From the NCBI RefSeq assembly GCF_007859315.1, contig NZ_VOHA01000020.1:62001-126000 (forward strand): a stretch of 64,000 nucleotides of DNA, written 5' to 3'. The DNA comes from Reyranella sp. CPCC 100927. GTDB lineage: Bacteria > Pseudomonadota > Alphaproteobacteria > Reyranellales > Reyranellaceae. Shown here piece after piece: positions 43,894-53,189 of the stretch. The notes under the pieces were generated by a model, which was not told the DNA's origin, searched no databases, and saw nothing but the letters and a program-made list of their open reading frames with translations. Position 1 is the first letter of the stretch, and each line of letters begins with the position of its first letter. Both the position numbers and the translations under genes were made by a program.

Positions 43894-44328
43894 CGGGCGT
43901 CCATCAAATTTTTCATTTTGAGATTATTTGAATTGATCTTCCAATAGGAACATTATATCAGGTGCGATGACCGCGAAGGCCCCGGGCTGGACAGTTCGAC
44001 TTTCCGCATTTTCCGCAACCCAGTTGAGACAGCAACATAGAAACAAAATTGCCCAATGAAGGTAATTCACGCATTTTTCGGTATTTCCGCAATTCGCGCT
44101 AGTGCAAATGATCGAAAGAATCGCGCGTGGCCGGAGCGACTTTCTGTCGTCGTTGTCACTCAGTTCACGACGGCGACCTGTTTCCAGCTATATGGCGCAG
44201 CCGGCCGCCGCCCTGCGATGGTGTCGTGAGATGAGAGTGGAGAGAAGAACGTCGCCCTGTGCGAACCCGCCGCAGCGGACGCGCCCTCGAACGAGCGTCC
44301 GGGTCATCGCGCGAGACGCCGTGCTGTC
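43894..44328. other. AT-rich intergenic region upstream of hpnL operon
   Basis: A 435-base gene-free stretch; its first half (43900-44100) is much richer in A and T than the surrounding genome. TTTCCGCA occurs three times on the plus strand (44001-44008, 44010-44017, 44084-44091). A candidate promoter is TTGATC near 43934 with TATATC about 15 bases on. This is the likely promoter region of the hpnLABCDEF operon. No convincing gene is seen in it. Confidence 0.5.
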
Positions 44329-45324
44329 ATGAAACGAAGCGTGGTTCTGATCGCCCTCGCCGGTTTGCTGGGGGCGGCCTACCTGATCTATGTCGTGGGC
44401 TTCGGTGCCGTCGCCGACGCCGCCATTTCTGTCGGGTGGTTCGGATTCGCCCTGCTGTGGCTCTATGGCGCCGCCAATTTCGTGTTGCTGGGGTTCGCTT
44501 GGTGGCTGCTTGTGCCACCTTACGATGCGCGCGGTGCGGTCACTTTCGCCTGGGCCCGCGCCGTGCGCGACTCGGTGGGCGACGTCCTGCCCTTCTCCCA
44601 GTTCGGCGGCATGGTGATCGGGGCGCGCGCCGTCATCCTGCGCGGCGTCTCGCGAGTCGTCACCTTTGCCTCGCTGATCGTCGACGTCACGGTGGAGATG
44701 GTGGCACAGATCGCGCTCACCATCCTGGGCATCGTCATCCTGGTGGTCCACCTGCCCGGGCAGGCATCGAACAGCACCGTCGTGCAGACCACCATCATCG
44801 GCATCGTGGTCGCGATCGTGTCCGCTGGCGCCTTCGTTGTCCTGCAGCGTCGCGGCTTCGCGGCACTCGAGAAGGTCGCCGAACGATTTGTGCCGGCAGC
44901 CGCCGCGCCGGCGGCCGCCGTGAGCGAGGCGGTCGCCAAGATCCACGCCGCGCCCTGGCCGATGGCAGGCGCCTTCGTTCTGCACTTCCTGGGCTGGATC
45001 TCCACCGCCTTCGCGACATGGCTGGCGCTGAAGCTGATCGGCCAGCCGATCAGCTTCGCCGAGGCTATCGCCATCGAGAGCCTGTTGTGCGCCGCCCGCA
45101 GCGTCGCCTTCTTCGTGCCGGCCGCCATCGGCGTCCAGGAAGCCGGCTATGCCGTGATGATGCCGTTGTTCGGCCTGTCGCCGGAGATCGGCATCGCCGT
45201 CTCGCTGCTCAAGCGTGCCCGCGAGATCGCGCTGGCCGCCCCGGTTCTGCTGAGCTGGCAGATCGCCGAGGGCGCCCATGCCGTCGGCCGCAAGCCGGCC
45301 AATACGCCGACCGGCGACGCATGA
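44329..45324 (+). CDS. hpnL: Hopanoid-cluster membrane protein HpnL (LPG synthase-like TM domain)
   Basis: A 331-residue multi-pass membrane protein of the lysylphosphatidylglycerol-synthase transmembrane family found with hopanoid genes as HpnL. Several hydrophobic helices, the AVRDSVGDVLPFSQFGGMVIGARAV region and FFVPAAIGVQEAGYAVM segment are typical. Its biochemical role is not established; it may handle hopanoid lipids. No clear ribosome binding site precedes ATG 44329. It starts the operon and overlaps hpnA by four bases. Confidence 0.88.
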   Translation: MKRSVVLIALAGLLGAAYLIYVVGFGAVADAAISVGWFGFALLWLYGAANFVLLGFAWWLLVPPYDARGAVTFAWARAVRDSVGDVLPFSQFGGMVIGARAVILRGVSRVVTFASLIVDVTVEMVAQIALTILGIVILVVHLPGQASNSTVVQTTIIGIVVAIVSAGAFVVLQRRGFAALEKVAERFVPAAAAPAAAVSEAVAKIHAAPWPMAGAFVLHFLGWISTAFATWLALKLIGQPISFAEAIAIESLLCAARSVAFFVPAAIGVQEAGYAVMMPLFGLSPEIGIAVSLLKRAREIALAAPVLLSWQIAEGAHAVGRKPANTPTGDA

Positions 45325-46319
45325 TGGACAAGGGCCGCGCCCTGGTGACCGGCGCCTCGGGCTTCGTCGGCTCGGCCGTCGCGCGCACCCTGGCGGCGCG
45401 TGGGTTTGCCGTGCGGGTCCTGGTACGGCCGTCCAGCCCGCGCGGCAACGTCGCCGACCTGGGTGGCGAGATCGTCGAGGGCGACATGCGCGACCCGGCA
45501 TCCATCGCTGCGGCGATGCGCGATGTCCGCTACGTCTTCCACGTTGCCGCCGACTACCGGCTGTGGGCGCGCGATCCGCAAGAGATCGTGCGCAACAACA
45601 GGGACGGCACGCGCACGGTGATGTCGGCCGCGCGCGCGGCCGGTGTGGAACGCATCGTCTACACCAGCAGCGTCGCGACCTTGAAGCCGCGCGACGATGG
45701 CGCAGATGCCGACGAGCGTGACCGTGCCGAGGAGGCCGATGCCATCGGCGCCTACAAGAAGAGCAAGGTCGCCGCCGAACGCGTCGTCGAAGCGATGGTG
45801 GCGGACGGACTGCCCGCGGTGCTGGTCAGCCCCTCGACGCCGATCGGCCCCCGCGACATTCGGCCCACGCCCACCGGCCGCATCATCGTCGAGGCGGCGA
45901 GCGGCCGCATGCCGGCCTATGTCGACACCGGCCTGAACCTCGTGCATGTCGACGACGTCGCCGAAGGCCACGTGCTGGCGCTGGAGAAAGGCCGTATCGG
46001 CGAGACCTATGTCCTGGGCGGACAGAACGTAAGCCTGAAGGCGATGCTGGCGGACATCGCAGCGCTGGCCGGACGAAAACCGCCTCGCATCCGCCTGCCG
46101 CGCGGCCCGATCTATCCGCTGGCGTATGCGGCCGAGGCCGTCGCGCGCCTGACCGGGAAGGAGCCGTTCGTCACCGTCGATGCGCTCGACATGTCCCGGC
46201 ATCTGATGTTCTTCAGCTCGGCCAAGGCGACGCGCGAACTGGGCTATGCCGCCCGTCCGCATGGTGCGGCGCTGAAAGACGCGCTCGCCTGGTTCAAGCA
46301 GGCCGGCTACGTCCGATGA
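45321..46319 (+). CDS. hpnA: Hopanoid-associated sugar epimerase HpnA
   Basis: A 332-residue NAD-dependent epimerase/dehydratase (SDR fold). The Rossmann motif GASGFVGSAVAR follows the N-terminal strand ALVTG, and the catalytic TSS...YKKSK pattern (VYTSSVATL, GAYKKSKVAAE) is intact. The HpnA role in hopanoid modification is not settled. ATG 45321 overlaps the hpnL stop; the frame extending upstream through hpnL (from 44259) is rejected. Tightly coupled to hpnB. Confidence 0.91.
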   Translation: MMDKGRALVTGASGFVGSAVARTLAARGFAVRVLVRPSSPRGNVADLGGEIVEGDMRDPASIAAAMRDVRYVFHVAADYRLWARDPQEIVRNNRDGTRTVMSAARAAGVERIVYTSSVATLKPRDDGADADERDRAEEADAIGAYKKSKVAAERVVEAMVADGLPAVLVSPSTPIGPRDIRPTPTGRIIVEAASGRMPAYVDTGLNLVHVDDVAEGHVLALEKGRIGETYVLGGQNVSLKAMLADIAALAGRKPPRIRLPRGPIYPLAYAAEAVARLTGKEPFVTVDALDMSRHLMFFSSAKATRELGYAARPHGAALKDALAWFKQAGYVR

Positions 46320-47464
46320 TCTGGCTCCTGCTCCTCGGCATCCTGCCGCTGCTCATCTGGCTCTATCTGTTGCTGGGCCGCGGTCTCTATTGGCTGACGC
46401 GCGAGTGCGATGATCGGCAGGGGCCATCGCTCGCCCTGCCGCAATGGCCGTCGGTCACCGCCGTCGTGCCGGCGCGCAACGAAGTCGACGTGATCGCGCG
46501 CACGATCGGCAGTCTGCTGGCACAGGATTATCCAGGCGCCTTCCGCGTGATCCTGGTCGATGACGAAAGTGACGATGGCACAGCCGCTACCGCGTCGGCG
46601 CTGGATGGCAGCGGTCGGCTGACGGTGATGACGGGTCCGAAGCGCCCGGTGGGGTGGACCGGCAAGCTGTGGGCGGTATCGCAGGGGATCGCGCGCGCGA
46701 CGGAGACGGACGCGCCGGCGTACCTGTGGCTCACCGACGCCGACATCGCGCATGCGCCCGAAACGCTGCGACACCTGGTGGCGCGTGCCCAGCACGACAA
46801 GCGGGTGCTGGTCTCGCTGATGGCGAAACTGCATTGCACCAGCTGGACGGAACGCTTCTACATCCCGGCCTTCGTCTATTTCTTCAAGATGCTCTACCCC
46901 TTCGCCTGGGTGAACGATCCTGCGGCCAGGACCGCCGCCGCTGCCGGCGGCTGCATGCTGGTGCGGCGGGCGGCTCTCGAGGCGGCCGGCGGCATCGCGC
47001 AGATCCGCAGCGCCATCATCGATGACTGCGCGCTGGGCCGCGTGCTCAAGAGGCAGGGCCCCGTATGGCTAGGCCTCACCAACCGGTCCGTCTCGATCCG
47101 GCCCTATGCCGGCGCCCCTGAGATCCGCCGCATGGTGGCGCGCTCCGCCTACGCCCAGCTCGGCTACTCGCCGCTGTTGTTGCTGGGCACTCTGCTGGGG
47201 CTTGCCCTGGTTTTTCTGGCACCGGCGGCCTGGGCCGTGCTCGGGCCATCGGGAAGCTGGGTCGCCGGTGCCGTCGCCTGGGCCCTGATGGCGATCAGCT
47301 TCGTGCCGATGGCACAATTTTACGATCGCTCGCCGCTGTGGGGCCTTGCCCTACCCGCGATCGCCCTGCTTTACGCACTGTTCACGCTCGACTCGGCGAT
47401 CCAGCACTGGCGAGGCCGCGGCGGGATGTGGAAAGGTCGCGTTCAGGCTATGAGACAGGCATGA
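46316..47464 (+). CDS. hpnB: Hopene-associated glycosyltransferase HpnB
   Basis: A 382-residue membrane-anchored GT2 protein. N-terminal hydrophobic segment (IWLLLLGILPLLIWLYLLL) and the GT2 domain with VTAVVPARNEVDVIARTI, VILVDDESDDGTA and WLTDADIAH. C-terminal helices follow. ATGA overlaps with hpnA. Function within hopanoid biosynthesis not demonstrated but co-occurs with hpnCDE. Confidence 0.91.
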   Translation: MIWLLLLGILPLLIWLYLLLGRGLYWLTRECDDRQGPSLALPQWPSVTAVVPARNEVDVIARTIGSLLAQDYPGAFRVILVDDESDDGTAATASALDGSGRLTVMTGPKRPVGWTGKLWAVSQGIARATETDAPAYLWLTDADIAHAPETLRHLVARAQHDKRVLVSLMAKLHCTSWTERFYIPAFVYFFKMLYPFAWVNDPAARTAAAAGGCMLVRRAALEAAGGIAQIRSAIIDDCALGRVLKRQGPVWLGLTNRSVSIRPYAGAPEIRRMVARSAYAQLGYSPLLLLGTLLGLALVFLAPAAWAVLGPSGSWVAGAVAWALMAISFVPMAQFYDRSPLWGLALPAIALLYALFTLDSAIQHWRGRGGMWKGRVQAMRQA

Positions 47465-48342
47465 CATCGGCATCCGCATTGCAGTCGGGAAAGGGCCACC
47501 GGGACGAGAATTTCCCCGTGGCGTCGATCCTGATTCGCCCCCAGCACCGGCCGGTGATCCTGGCGTTCTACCGCTTCGCGCGCGCTGCCGATGACATCGC
47601 CGACCATCCGACGGCGTCCTCGGACGAGAAGCTGCGGCTGCTGGAGACATTCCGCGCCAGCCTGATGGGCGAGGCCGACAGCGCCGAGGAGGCCGTGACG
47701 CTGCGCACCGCGCTTGCCGCCCGCGCCCTGACACCGCAACACGGCATCGATCTCCTGGAAGCTTTCCGCCGCGACGTCACGGTTCAGCGCTACCAGGACT
47801 GGGATGCGCTGATGGACTATTGCCGTTACTCGGCGATGCCGGTGGGCCGCTTCGTGCTCGATGTGCACGGCGAGGACAGGAGCACCTGGCCAGCCAACGA
47901 CGCGCTCTGTGCCGCGTTACAGGTGATCAACCACCTGCAGGATTGCCAGAAGGACCACCGCGCCCTCGATCGCGTCTACATCCCGCTGGACACGATGTGG
48001 GCACAGGGCATCGGACCGGAGGCGCTGATGGCAACGGCCGCCTCGCCCGAGCTCAGGCGTGTCATCACCGGCCTGGCGCAGCGCACGCGCAAGCTGCTGG
48101 ATCGCGCCCGTCCCTTCACCGCGCAGATCAAGGACGCACGGCTCGCCTACGAGGTCACCGTGATCCAGCGTCTGGCAGAAGATCTGGCGGCGATGCTGAT
48201 GCGCCATGATCCGCTGTCGCAGCGCGTGCATCACCGCAAGCGCGACCTGGTGCCGCTTCTGCTGGGCGCGACGGGCCGCTTCATCGGCACCCGGCTCGGC
48301 CGCCGCAAGAGCCCACAGCCCCTCGCCGCCGGTCAACGATGA
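47461..48342 (+). CDS. hpnC: Hydroxysqualene synthase HpnC
   Basis: A 293-residue phytoene/squalene-synthase superfamily protein. HpnC converts presqualene diphosphate to hydroxysqualene. Aspartate-rich segments RAADDIADH and the second QDCQKDHRALDRVYIP are seen. The frame extended upstream of ATG 47461 is not used since this ATG overlaps hpnB by four bases. Step two of the HpnD-HpnC-HpnE route. Confidence 0.93.
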   Translation: MTSASALQSGKGHRDENFPVASILIRPQHRPVILAFYRFARAADDIADHPTASSDEKLRLLETFRASLMGEADSAEEAVTLRTALAARALTPQHGIDLLEAFRRDVTVQRYQDWDALMDYCRYSAMPVGRFVLDVHGEDRSTWPANDALCAALQVINHLQDCQKDHRALDRVYIPLDTMWAQGIGPEALMATAASPELRRVITGLAQRTRKLLDRARPFTAQIKDARLAYEVTVIQRLAEDLAAMLMRHDPLSQRVHHRKRDLVPLLLGATGRFIGTRLGRRKSPQPLAAGQR

Positions 48343-49202
48343 CAGCGGCGGACATCCGGTCCGGCGATATGGCGCCCGAAGTTCGCGCGGTCCAGGAACG
48401 CGCCGCGGGCAGCTCGTTCTATCTGGCGATGCGGCTGATGCCCAAGCCCGAGCGCGAGGCCATGTTCGCGATCTACGCCTACTGCCGGGCCGTCGACGAT
48501 ATCGCCGATGACGGCATCGGCGCGCCGGCCGAGCGACGCGCGGCGCTGGGCCGCTGGCGCACCGACCTCGATGCGCTGTACGGCGGCGGCAACCCGACGC
48601 TGACGGCATTCCTGGCTGCGATCGTCACGCGCTATGGCCTGCGCAAGGAAGACTTCGTCGCCGTGATCGACGGCATGGACATGGACATCGACGCGCAGAC
48701 CCAGGCGCCAGACCTGGCGACTCTCGATCTCTATTGCGATCGCGTCGCCAGCGCCGTGGGCCGGCTTTCGGTCAAGATATTCGGCATGGACGAGGAGCCG
48801 GGATTTGCGCTCGCCCATCATCTGGGTCGCGCCCTGCAGCTCACCAACATCCTGCGCGATCTCGACGAGGACGCCGGCCTGGGCCGACTGTATCTGCCGC
48901 GCGAATATCTCAGTGACGCCGGCCTGCAGGATCGCGATCCGACAGCGACCATCGCCGATCCCGCCATCGACGGCGTCTGCCGCAAGGTGGCGGTCCTGGC
49001 GCGACAGCACTACGACGACGCCGATCGCATCATGCGCCAACGTCCGCGCGGCCGCATCAAGACGCCACGGCTGATGAGCGCCGTCTATAACGCCATCCTG
49101 CGGGAGACCGAAAAGGTTGGCTGGGCACCGCCCCGTCACCGCGTCAGCCTCGGCAAGGCACGGCTGATCGGCATCGCATTGAGCGTCGGATTGTTGGGAT
49201 GA
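48339..49202 (+). CDS. hpnD: Presqualene diphosphate synthase HpnD
   Basis: A 287-residue squalene/phytoene synthase family enzyme; HpnD condenses two farnesyl diphosphates into presqualene diphosphate. The first Asp motif is YCRAVDDIADDG and the second DLDEDAGLGRLYLP. ATG overlaps hpnC's stop. Precursor would come from the nearby ispA gene. Confidence 0.94.
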   Translation: MTAADIRSGDMAPEVRAVQERAAGSSFYLAMRLMPKPEREAMFAIYAYCRAVDDIADDGIGAPAERRAALGRWRTDLDALYGGGNPTLTAFLAAIVTRYGLRKEDFVAVIDGMDMDIDAQTQAPDLATLDLYCDRVASAVGRLSVKIFGMDEEPGFALAHHLGRALQLTNILRDLDEDAGLGRLYLPREYLSDAGLQDRDPTATIADPAIDGVCRKVAVLARQHYDDADRIMRQRPRGRIKTPRLMSAVYNAILRETEKVGWAPPRHRVSLGKARLIGIALSVGLLG

Positions 49203-50446
49203 CGCGCGCGACGGTCTATGTGGTGGGCGCCGGCCTGGCTGGCCTGTCCGCCGCCGTCACGGCGGCCGCCAAGGGCGCGCGCGTGACGCTGATCGAGAGC
49301 GCCGAGCAGGCCGGCGGACGCTGCCGTTCCTACTTCGATGCTTCGCTGGGCCACGTCATCGACAACGGCAATCACCTGGTGCTGTCGGGCAACCAGGCGA
49401 CGGAAGCCTACCTGCGCACCATCGACGCTGCCGATCGATTAACCGGTCCCGATCACGCCCACTTCGCTTTCGCCGATGTCACCAGCGGCGAGCGCTGGAC
49501 CATTGCACCGAACGACGGCTGGTTGCCCTGGTGGGTGTTGGCCAGATCGCGCCGTGTACCGGGCAGCGCGCTCGGCGAGTATCTGGCGATCGCCAAGTTG
49601 CGGAATCCCGGCCGCGGCCGACGGATCAGCGACGTCATTGCCTGCAGAGGCCCGTTCTGGGACAAGCTGCTGCGTCCCTTCCTGCTCGCCGCGCTGAACA
49701 GCGAACCCGAAACCGCCTCGGCTGACCTCGCCGCGGCCGTGATCCGCGAGACCTTGGTCAAAGGGGGACAGGCATGCCGCCCCCGCATCGCATCGCCCAG
49801 CCTGGACGCTGCTTTCGTCGCACCGGCGCTGGCCTATCTCAAGGCGCGCGGTGCCGACGTGCGCCTGGGCCAGCGGCTGCGCGGCATCGGGCTGGCCGAG
49901 CAACACGCCGCGCGCCTCGAGTTCGCAGACGGGCCGCTGGCGCTGGCATCCGGCGATCGCGTGGTGCTGGCGACCCCGCCATGGGTGACCCGTGACCTGC
50001 TGCCCAGCGTTTCAGCACCGGATGAATTTCGCTCGATCGTGAATGGGCACTTCTCGATCGCGCCGCCGGCCGGCGTCGCGCCGATGACGGGTGTTATCGG
50101 CGGCACCGCGGAATGGATCTTCGCCTTTGACGATCGCGTGTCGGTCACGGTCAGCAGCGCCGACCGGCTGGTCGACACCGATCGCGAGGCGCTGGCGCAA
50201 ACCTTGTGGCGCGACGTCGCGGCGGTCTGCGGCCTGGGACCGACCTTGCCGCCCTGGCAGATCGTGAAGGAGCGCCGCGCCACATTTGCCGCCACGCCCG
50301 AGCAGGCGGCCAAGCGTCCGGCGGCGCGGACGGCCTGGGACAACCTTGTGCTGGCCGGCGACTGGACCGATACCGGTCTGCCCGCCACCATCGAGGGTGC
50401 CGTACGCTCCGGCCAGCGCGCGGCCGACCTGGTGCTGCGGGCATGA
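49199..50446 (+). CDS. hpnE: Hydroxysqualene dehydroxylase HpnE
   Basis: A 415-residue FAD-dependent amine-oxidase-type protein. The dinucleotide-binding VVGAGLAGLSAAV is at the N-terminus and a C-terminal LAGDWTDTGLPATIEGAVRSG closes the FAD site. HpnE reductively removes the hydroxyl from hydroxysqualene to give squalene, the Shc substrate. Overlaps both hpnD and shc by four bases. Confidence 0.94.
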   Translation: MTRATVYVVGAGLAGLSAAVTAAAKGARVTLIESAEQAGGRCRSYFDASLGHVIDNGNHLVLSGNQATEAYLRTIDAADRLTGPDHAHFAFADVTSGERWTIAPNDGWLPWWVLARSRRVPGSALGEYLAIAKLRNPGRGRRISDVIACRGPFWDKLLRPFLLAALNSEPETASADLAAAVIRETLVKGGQACRPRIASPSLDAAFVAPALAYLKARGADVRLGQRLRGIGLAEQHAARLEFADGPLALASGDRVVLATPPWVTRDLLPSVSAPDEFRSIVNGHFSIAPPAGVAPMTGVIGGTAEWIFAFDDRVSVTVSSADRLVDTDREALAQTLWRDVAAVCGLGPTLPPWQIVKERRATFAATPEQAAKRPAARTAWDNLVLAGDWTDTGLPATIEGAVRSGQRAADLVLRA

Positions 50447-52422
50447 ACCGGCCCGCTTCCCTTGATGTCAGCAGGAATGGCATGGATCAGATTTCGGCCC
50501 TGGACATGACGACCGTCGAGGACGTGATCGGCAAGGCGACCAAGGCGCTCCTGGAGCAATCGAAGGGCGATGGCCACTGGGTCTTCGAGCTCGAGGCCGA
50601 CGCCACGATTCCGTCCGAGTATGTGCTGCTGGTGCACTATCTGGGCGAAACGCCCGATCTGACGCTGGAACGCAAGATCGGCCACTACCTGCGGCGCATC
50701 CAGGGCGATCACGGCGGCTGGCCGCTGTTCCATGACGGCGCTTTCAATATCAGCGCCACGGTGAAAGCGTACTTCGCCCTGAAGATGATCGGCGACTCGG
50801 TGGATGCGCCGCACATGGTTCGCGCGCGCGAGGCCATTCTCGCGCACGGCGGCGCCGACAAGGCCAATGTCTTCACGCGCATGCAGCTGGCGCTCTTCGG
50901 CGAGACCGCATGGCGCAACACGCCGACCGTGCCGGCGGAACTGATCCTGCTGCCGCGCTGGTTTCCGGTTCACCTGTCCAAGATGTCCTATTGGGCGCGC
51001 ACGGTGATCGTGCCGCTGCTGGTACTGCAGGCGCTCAAGCCGCTGGCACGCAACCCGCGCAACATCCACGTGCCGGAACTGTTCGTGCCGGGTGCCACGA
51101 CGGCATCACAACGCGCGCCGCATCAGAGCGCGGCGTGGTCTGCGTTCTTTGTCGGCCTCGACCGGGTGCTGAAGGTGGTCGAACCGCTGTGGCCCAGGGG
51201 CCTGCGCCGGCGCGCCATTGCACGCTGCCAGGAGTTCGTCGTCGAGCGGCTGAACGGCGAGGATGGGCTGGGCGCGATCTATCCCGCCATGGCCAACAGC
51301 GTGATGATGTTCGATGCCCTGGGCTATCCGGAAGACCATCCCGATCGCGCCATCGCCCGGCAGTCGCTGGAGAAGCTGCTGGTGGTCAAGGACGACGAGG
51401 CCTACTGCCAGCCTTGCGTGTCGCCGATCTGGGATACCGCACTCGCCTGCCATGCACTGATGGAGGCCAAGAGCGAGACCGCCGATGCCGCCGTCAACCA
51501 GGCGCTGGAGTGGCTCAAGGCCCGCCAGGTGCTCGATGTGAAGGGTGACTGGGCGGAGGAACGGCCCGGCGTGCGACCCGGCGGCTGGGCCTTCCAGTAC
51601 AACAACGCCCACTACCCTGATCTCGATGACACGGCTGTCGTCGTCATGGCGCTCGACCGCGCCCGCAAGACGCCCGGTGCCGATCATGCGCTGGCGATCG
51701 ACCGCGGCACCGAATGGGTCGTCGGCCTGCAGAGCCGCAACGGCGGCTGGGGCGCGTTCGACGCCGACAACAGCTATCACTACCTCAACAATATCCCCTT
51801 CGCCGATCACGGCGCGCTGCTCGATCCGCCGACCGAGGATGTCACCGGCCGTTGCATCGGCATGCTGGCGCAGCTGGGCGAGCCGGCCGACAGCCCGCGC
51901 ATGAAGGCGGCGGTCGACTATCTGGCGCGCGTGCAATTGCCCGACGGCAGCTGGTTTGGACGCTGGGGCGTGAACTACATCTACGGCACCTGGTCGGCAC
52001 TGGCCGGACTGAACGCCGTGCCGGTCGATCCGCAATCACCGATGATCCGTCGCGCCGTCGACTGGCTGGTCTCGATCCATAACCCGGATGGCGGCTGGGG
52101 CGAGGATTGCGAGAGCTACAAGCTCGACTACAAGGGCTATGAGCCGGCGCCGTCGACGGCGTCGCAGACCGCATGGGCGTTGCTGGGATTGATGGCCGCC
52201 GGCGAGGTGGATCATCCCGCCGTTGCGCGCGGCATCGCCCACCTGAAGCGCACGCAACAGGACGACGGGCTTTGGGCGCAGCAGCACTACACCGGCGGCG
52301 GATTCCCGCGCGTGTTCTACCTGCGCTATCACGGCTACCCCAAGATCTTCCCGCTGTGGGCCGTGGCCCGCTATCGCAACCTGAAGGCCGGCAACTCGCG
52401 CCATGTCGCGTACGGGCTCTAA
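50443..52422 (+). CDS. shc: Squalene-hopene cyclase (HpnF)
   Basis: A 659-residue monotopic membrane cyclase converting squalene to hopene and hopanol. The catalytic DLDD (Asp393, Asp395, Asp396) lies in HYPDLDDTAVVVMALD; QW repeats are seen in DGSWFGRWG, NGGWGAFD and DGGWGEDCESY. Starts ATG 50443 overlapping hpnE; longer frame discarded. Last in the coupled operon; a REP-type repeat separates it from hpnG. Confidence 0.97.
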   Translation: MNRPASLDVSRNGMDQISALDMTTVEDVIGKATKALLEQSKGDGHWVFELEADATIPSEYVLLVHYLGETPDLTLERKIGHYLRRIQGDHGGWPLFHDGAFNISATVKAYFALKMIGDSVDAPHMVRAREAILAHGGADKANVFTRMQLALFGETAWRNTPTVPAELILLPRWFPVHLSKMSYWARTVIVPLLVLQALKPLARNPRNIHVPELFVPGATTASQRAPHQSAAWSAFFVGLDRVLKVVEPLWPRGLRRRAIARCQEFVVERLNGEDGLGAIYPAMANSVMMFDALGYPEDHPDRAIARQSLEKLLVVKDDEAYCQPCVSPIWDTALACHALMEAKSETADAAVNQALEWLKARQVLDVKGDWAEERPGVRPGGWAFQYNNAHYPDLDDTAVVVMALDRARKTPGADHALAIDRGTEWVVGLQSRNGGWGAFDADNSYHYLNNIPFADHGALLDPPTEDVTGRCIGMLAQLGEPADSPRMKAAVDYLARVQLPDGSWFGRWGVNYIYGTWSALAGLNAVPVDPQSPMIRRAVDWLVSIHNPDGGWGEDCESYKLDYKGYEPAPSTASQTAWALLGLMAAGEVDHPAVARGIAHLKRTQQDDGLWAQQHYTGGGFPRVFYLRYHGYPKIFPLWAVARYRNLKAGNSRHVAYGL

Positions 52423-52450
52423 CCTTGGCCTGGCCACATCACCCGCCGTC

Positions 52451-52511
52451 AGCGCAGCGAGGGATCTCCTTGAAATGGAGTCTCCACTCGCGGGAGATCC
52501 CTCGCTGCGCT
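52451..52511. repeat. Perfect 19-bp inverted repeat between shc and hpnG (REP-like)
   Basis: Arms 52451-52469 (AGCGCAGCGAGGGATCTCC) and 52493-52511 are exact reverse complements with a 23-base interval. It resembles the hpnJ-hpnK element and may terminate or attenuate the shc transcript before hpnG. Confidence 0.8.
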
Positions 52512-52529
52512 CGGGATGACGCTTAGTCC

Positions 52530-53189
52530 ATGCTCATCGTCGTCACCGGCATGCATCGCGAGGCGCTGGTTGTGGGCCAAGGCGGCACGGTCGTGGTGGC
52601 CGGCGGCAGCAACGCAAGCCTCGCGGGCAGGATCGAAGCGGCAGCGCGCGGGGCACGCGCTGTTCTCAGTATCGGTATCGGCGGCGGACTGACGCGCGGC
52701 CTGCCGGCCGGCGTGATCGTCATCGCCCGCGATGTCGTGTGGAACGACGAGCGGTTCCTGGCCGATACACGCTGGCGGCAAGACCTGGCGGCGCGCCTGC
52801 CCGATGCACGCACGGATACGATCGCCGGCAGCGACGGGGTCGTGACCACGCCGGCTGCCAAGGCGGCGCTTCATCGCGCGACGGGCGCGGCGCTGGTCGA
52901 CATGGAGTCGCACGTGGCTGCGCGCACTGCGGCGGCGTGCGACCTGCCCTTCGCGGCACTGCGCGTGATCTCGGACAGCGCCGATCGCACCTTGCCGCCG
53001 GCAGCGCTCGTGGCCATCGGACCAGACGGAAAGCTGAAGCTGGGCGCCGTGCTGCGGTCGATCGCGGCACGGCCGGGTCAGATTGCGGGCCTCATCCGCA
53101 CGGGGCGCGACAACCGTCGCGCCATGGCGAGCCTAGGACGCTGCGCCGCCCTTCTGGGGCCCGGCTTTGCCTGCCCGTACCTTGGCTAG
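52530..53189 (+). CDS. hpnG: Adenosylhopane nucleoside phosphorylase HpnG
   Basis: A 219-residue phosphorylase-superfamily protein (nucleoside phosphorylase fold). Motifs IGIGGGLTRGLPAGVIVIARDVV and ALVDMESHVAARTAAACDLPFAALRVISDSAD are typical. It removes adenine from adenosylhopane made by HpnH to give phosphoribosylhopane. Its last 57 bases overlap the end of hpnH on the opposite strand. Confidence 0.9.
   Translation: MLIVVTGMHREALVVGQGGTVVVAGGSNASLAGRIEAAARGARAVLSIGIGGGLTRGLPAGVIVIARDVVWNDERFLADTRWRQDLAARLPDARTDTIAGSDGVVTTPAAKAALHRATGAALVDMESHVAARTAAACDLPFAALRVISDSADRTLPPAALVAIGPDGKLKLGAVLRSIAARPGQIAGLIRTGRDNRRAMASLGRCAALLGPGFACPYLG

Noticed and set aside
44259-45320. Extended N-terminus for hpnA inside hpnL
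   Set aside because: The Rossmann fold starts at 45321 and overlaps the hpnL stop in the coupled-operon style seen throughout.
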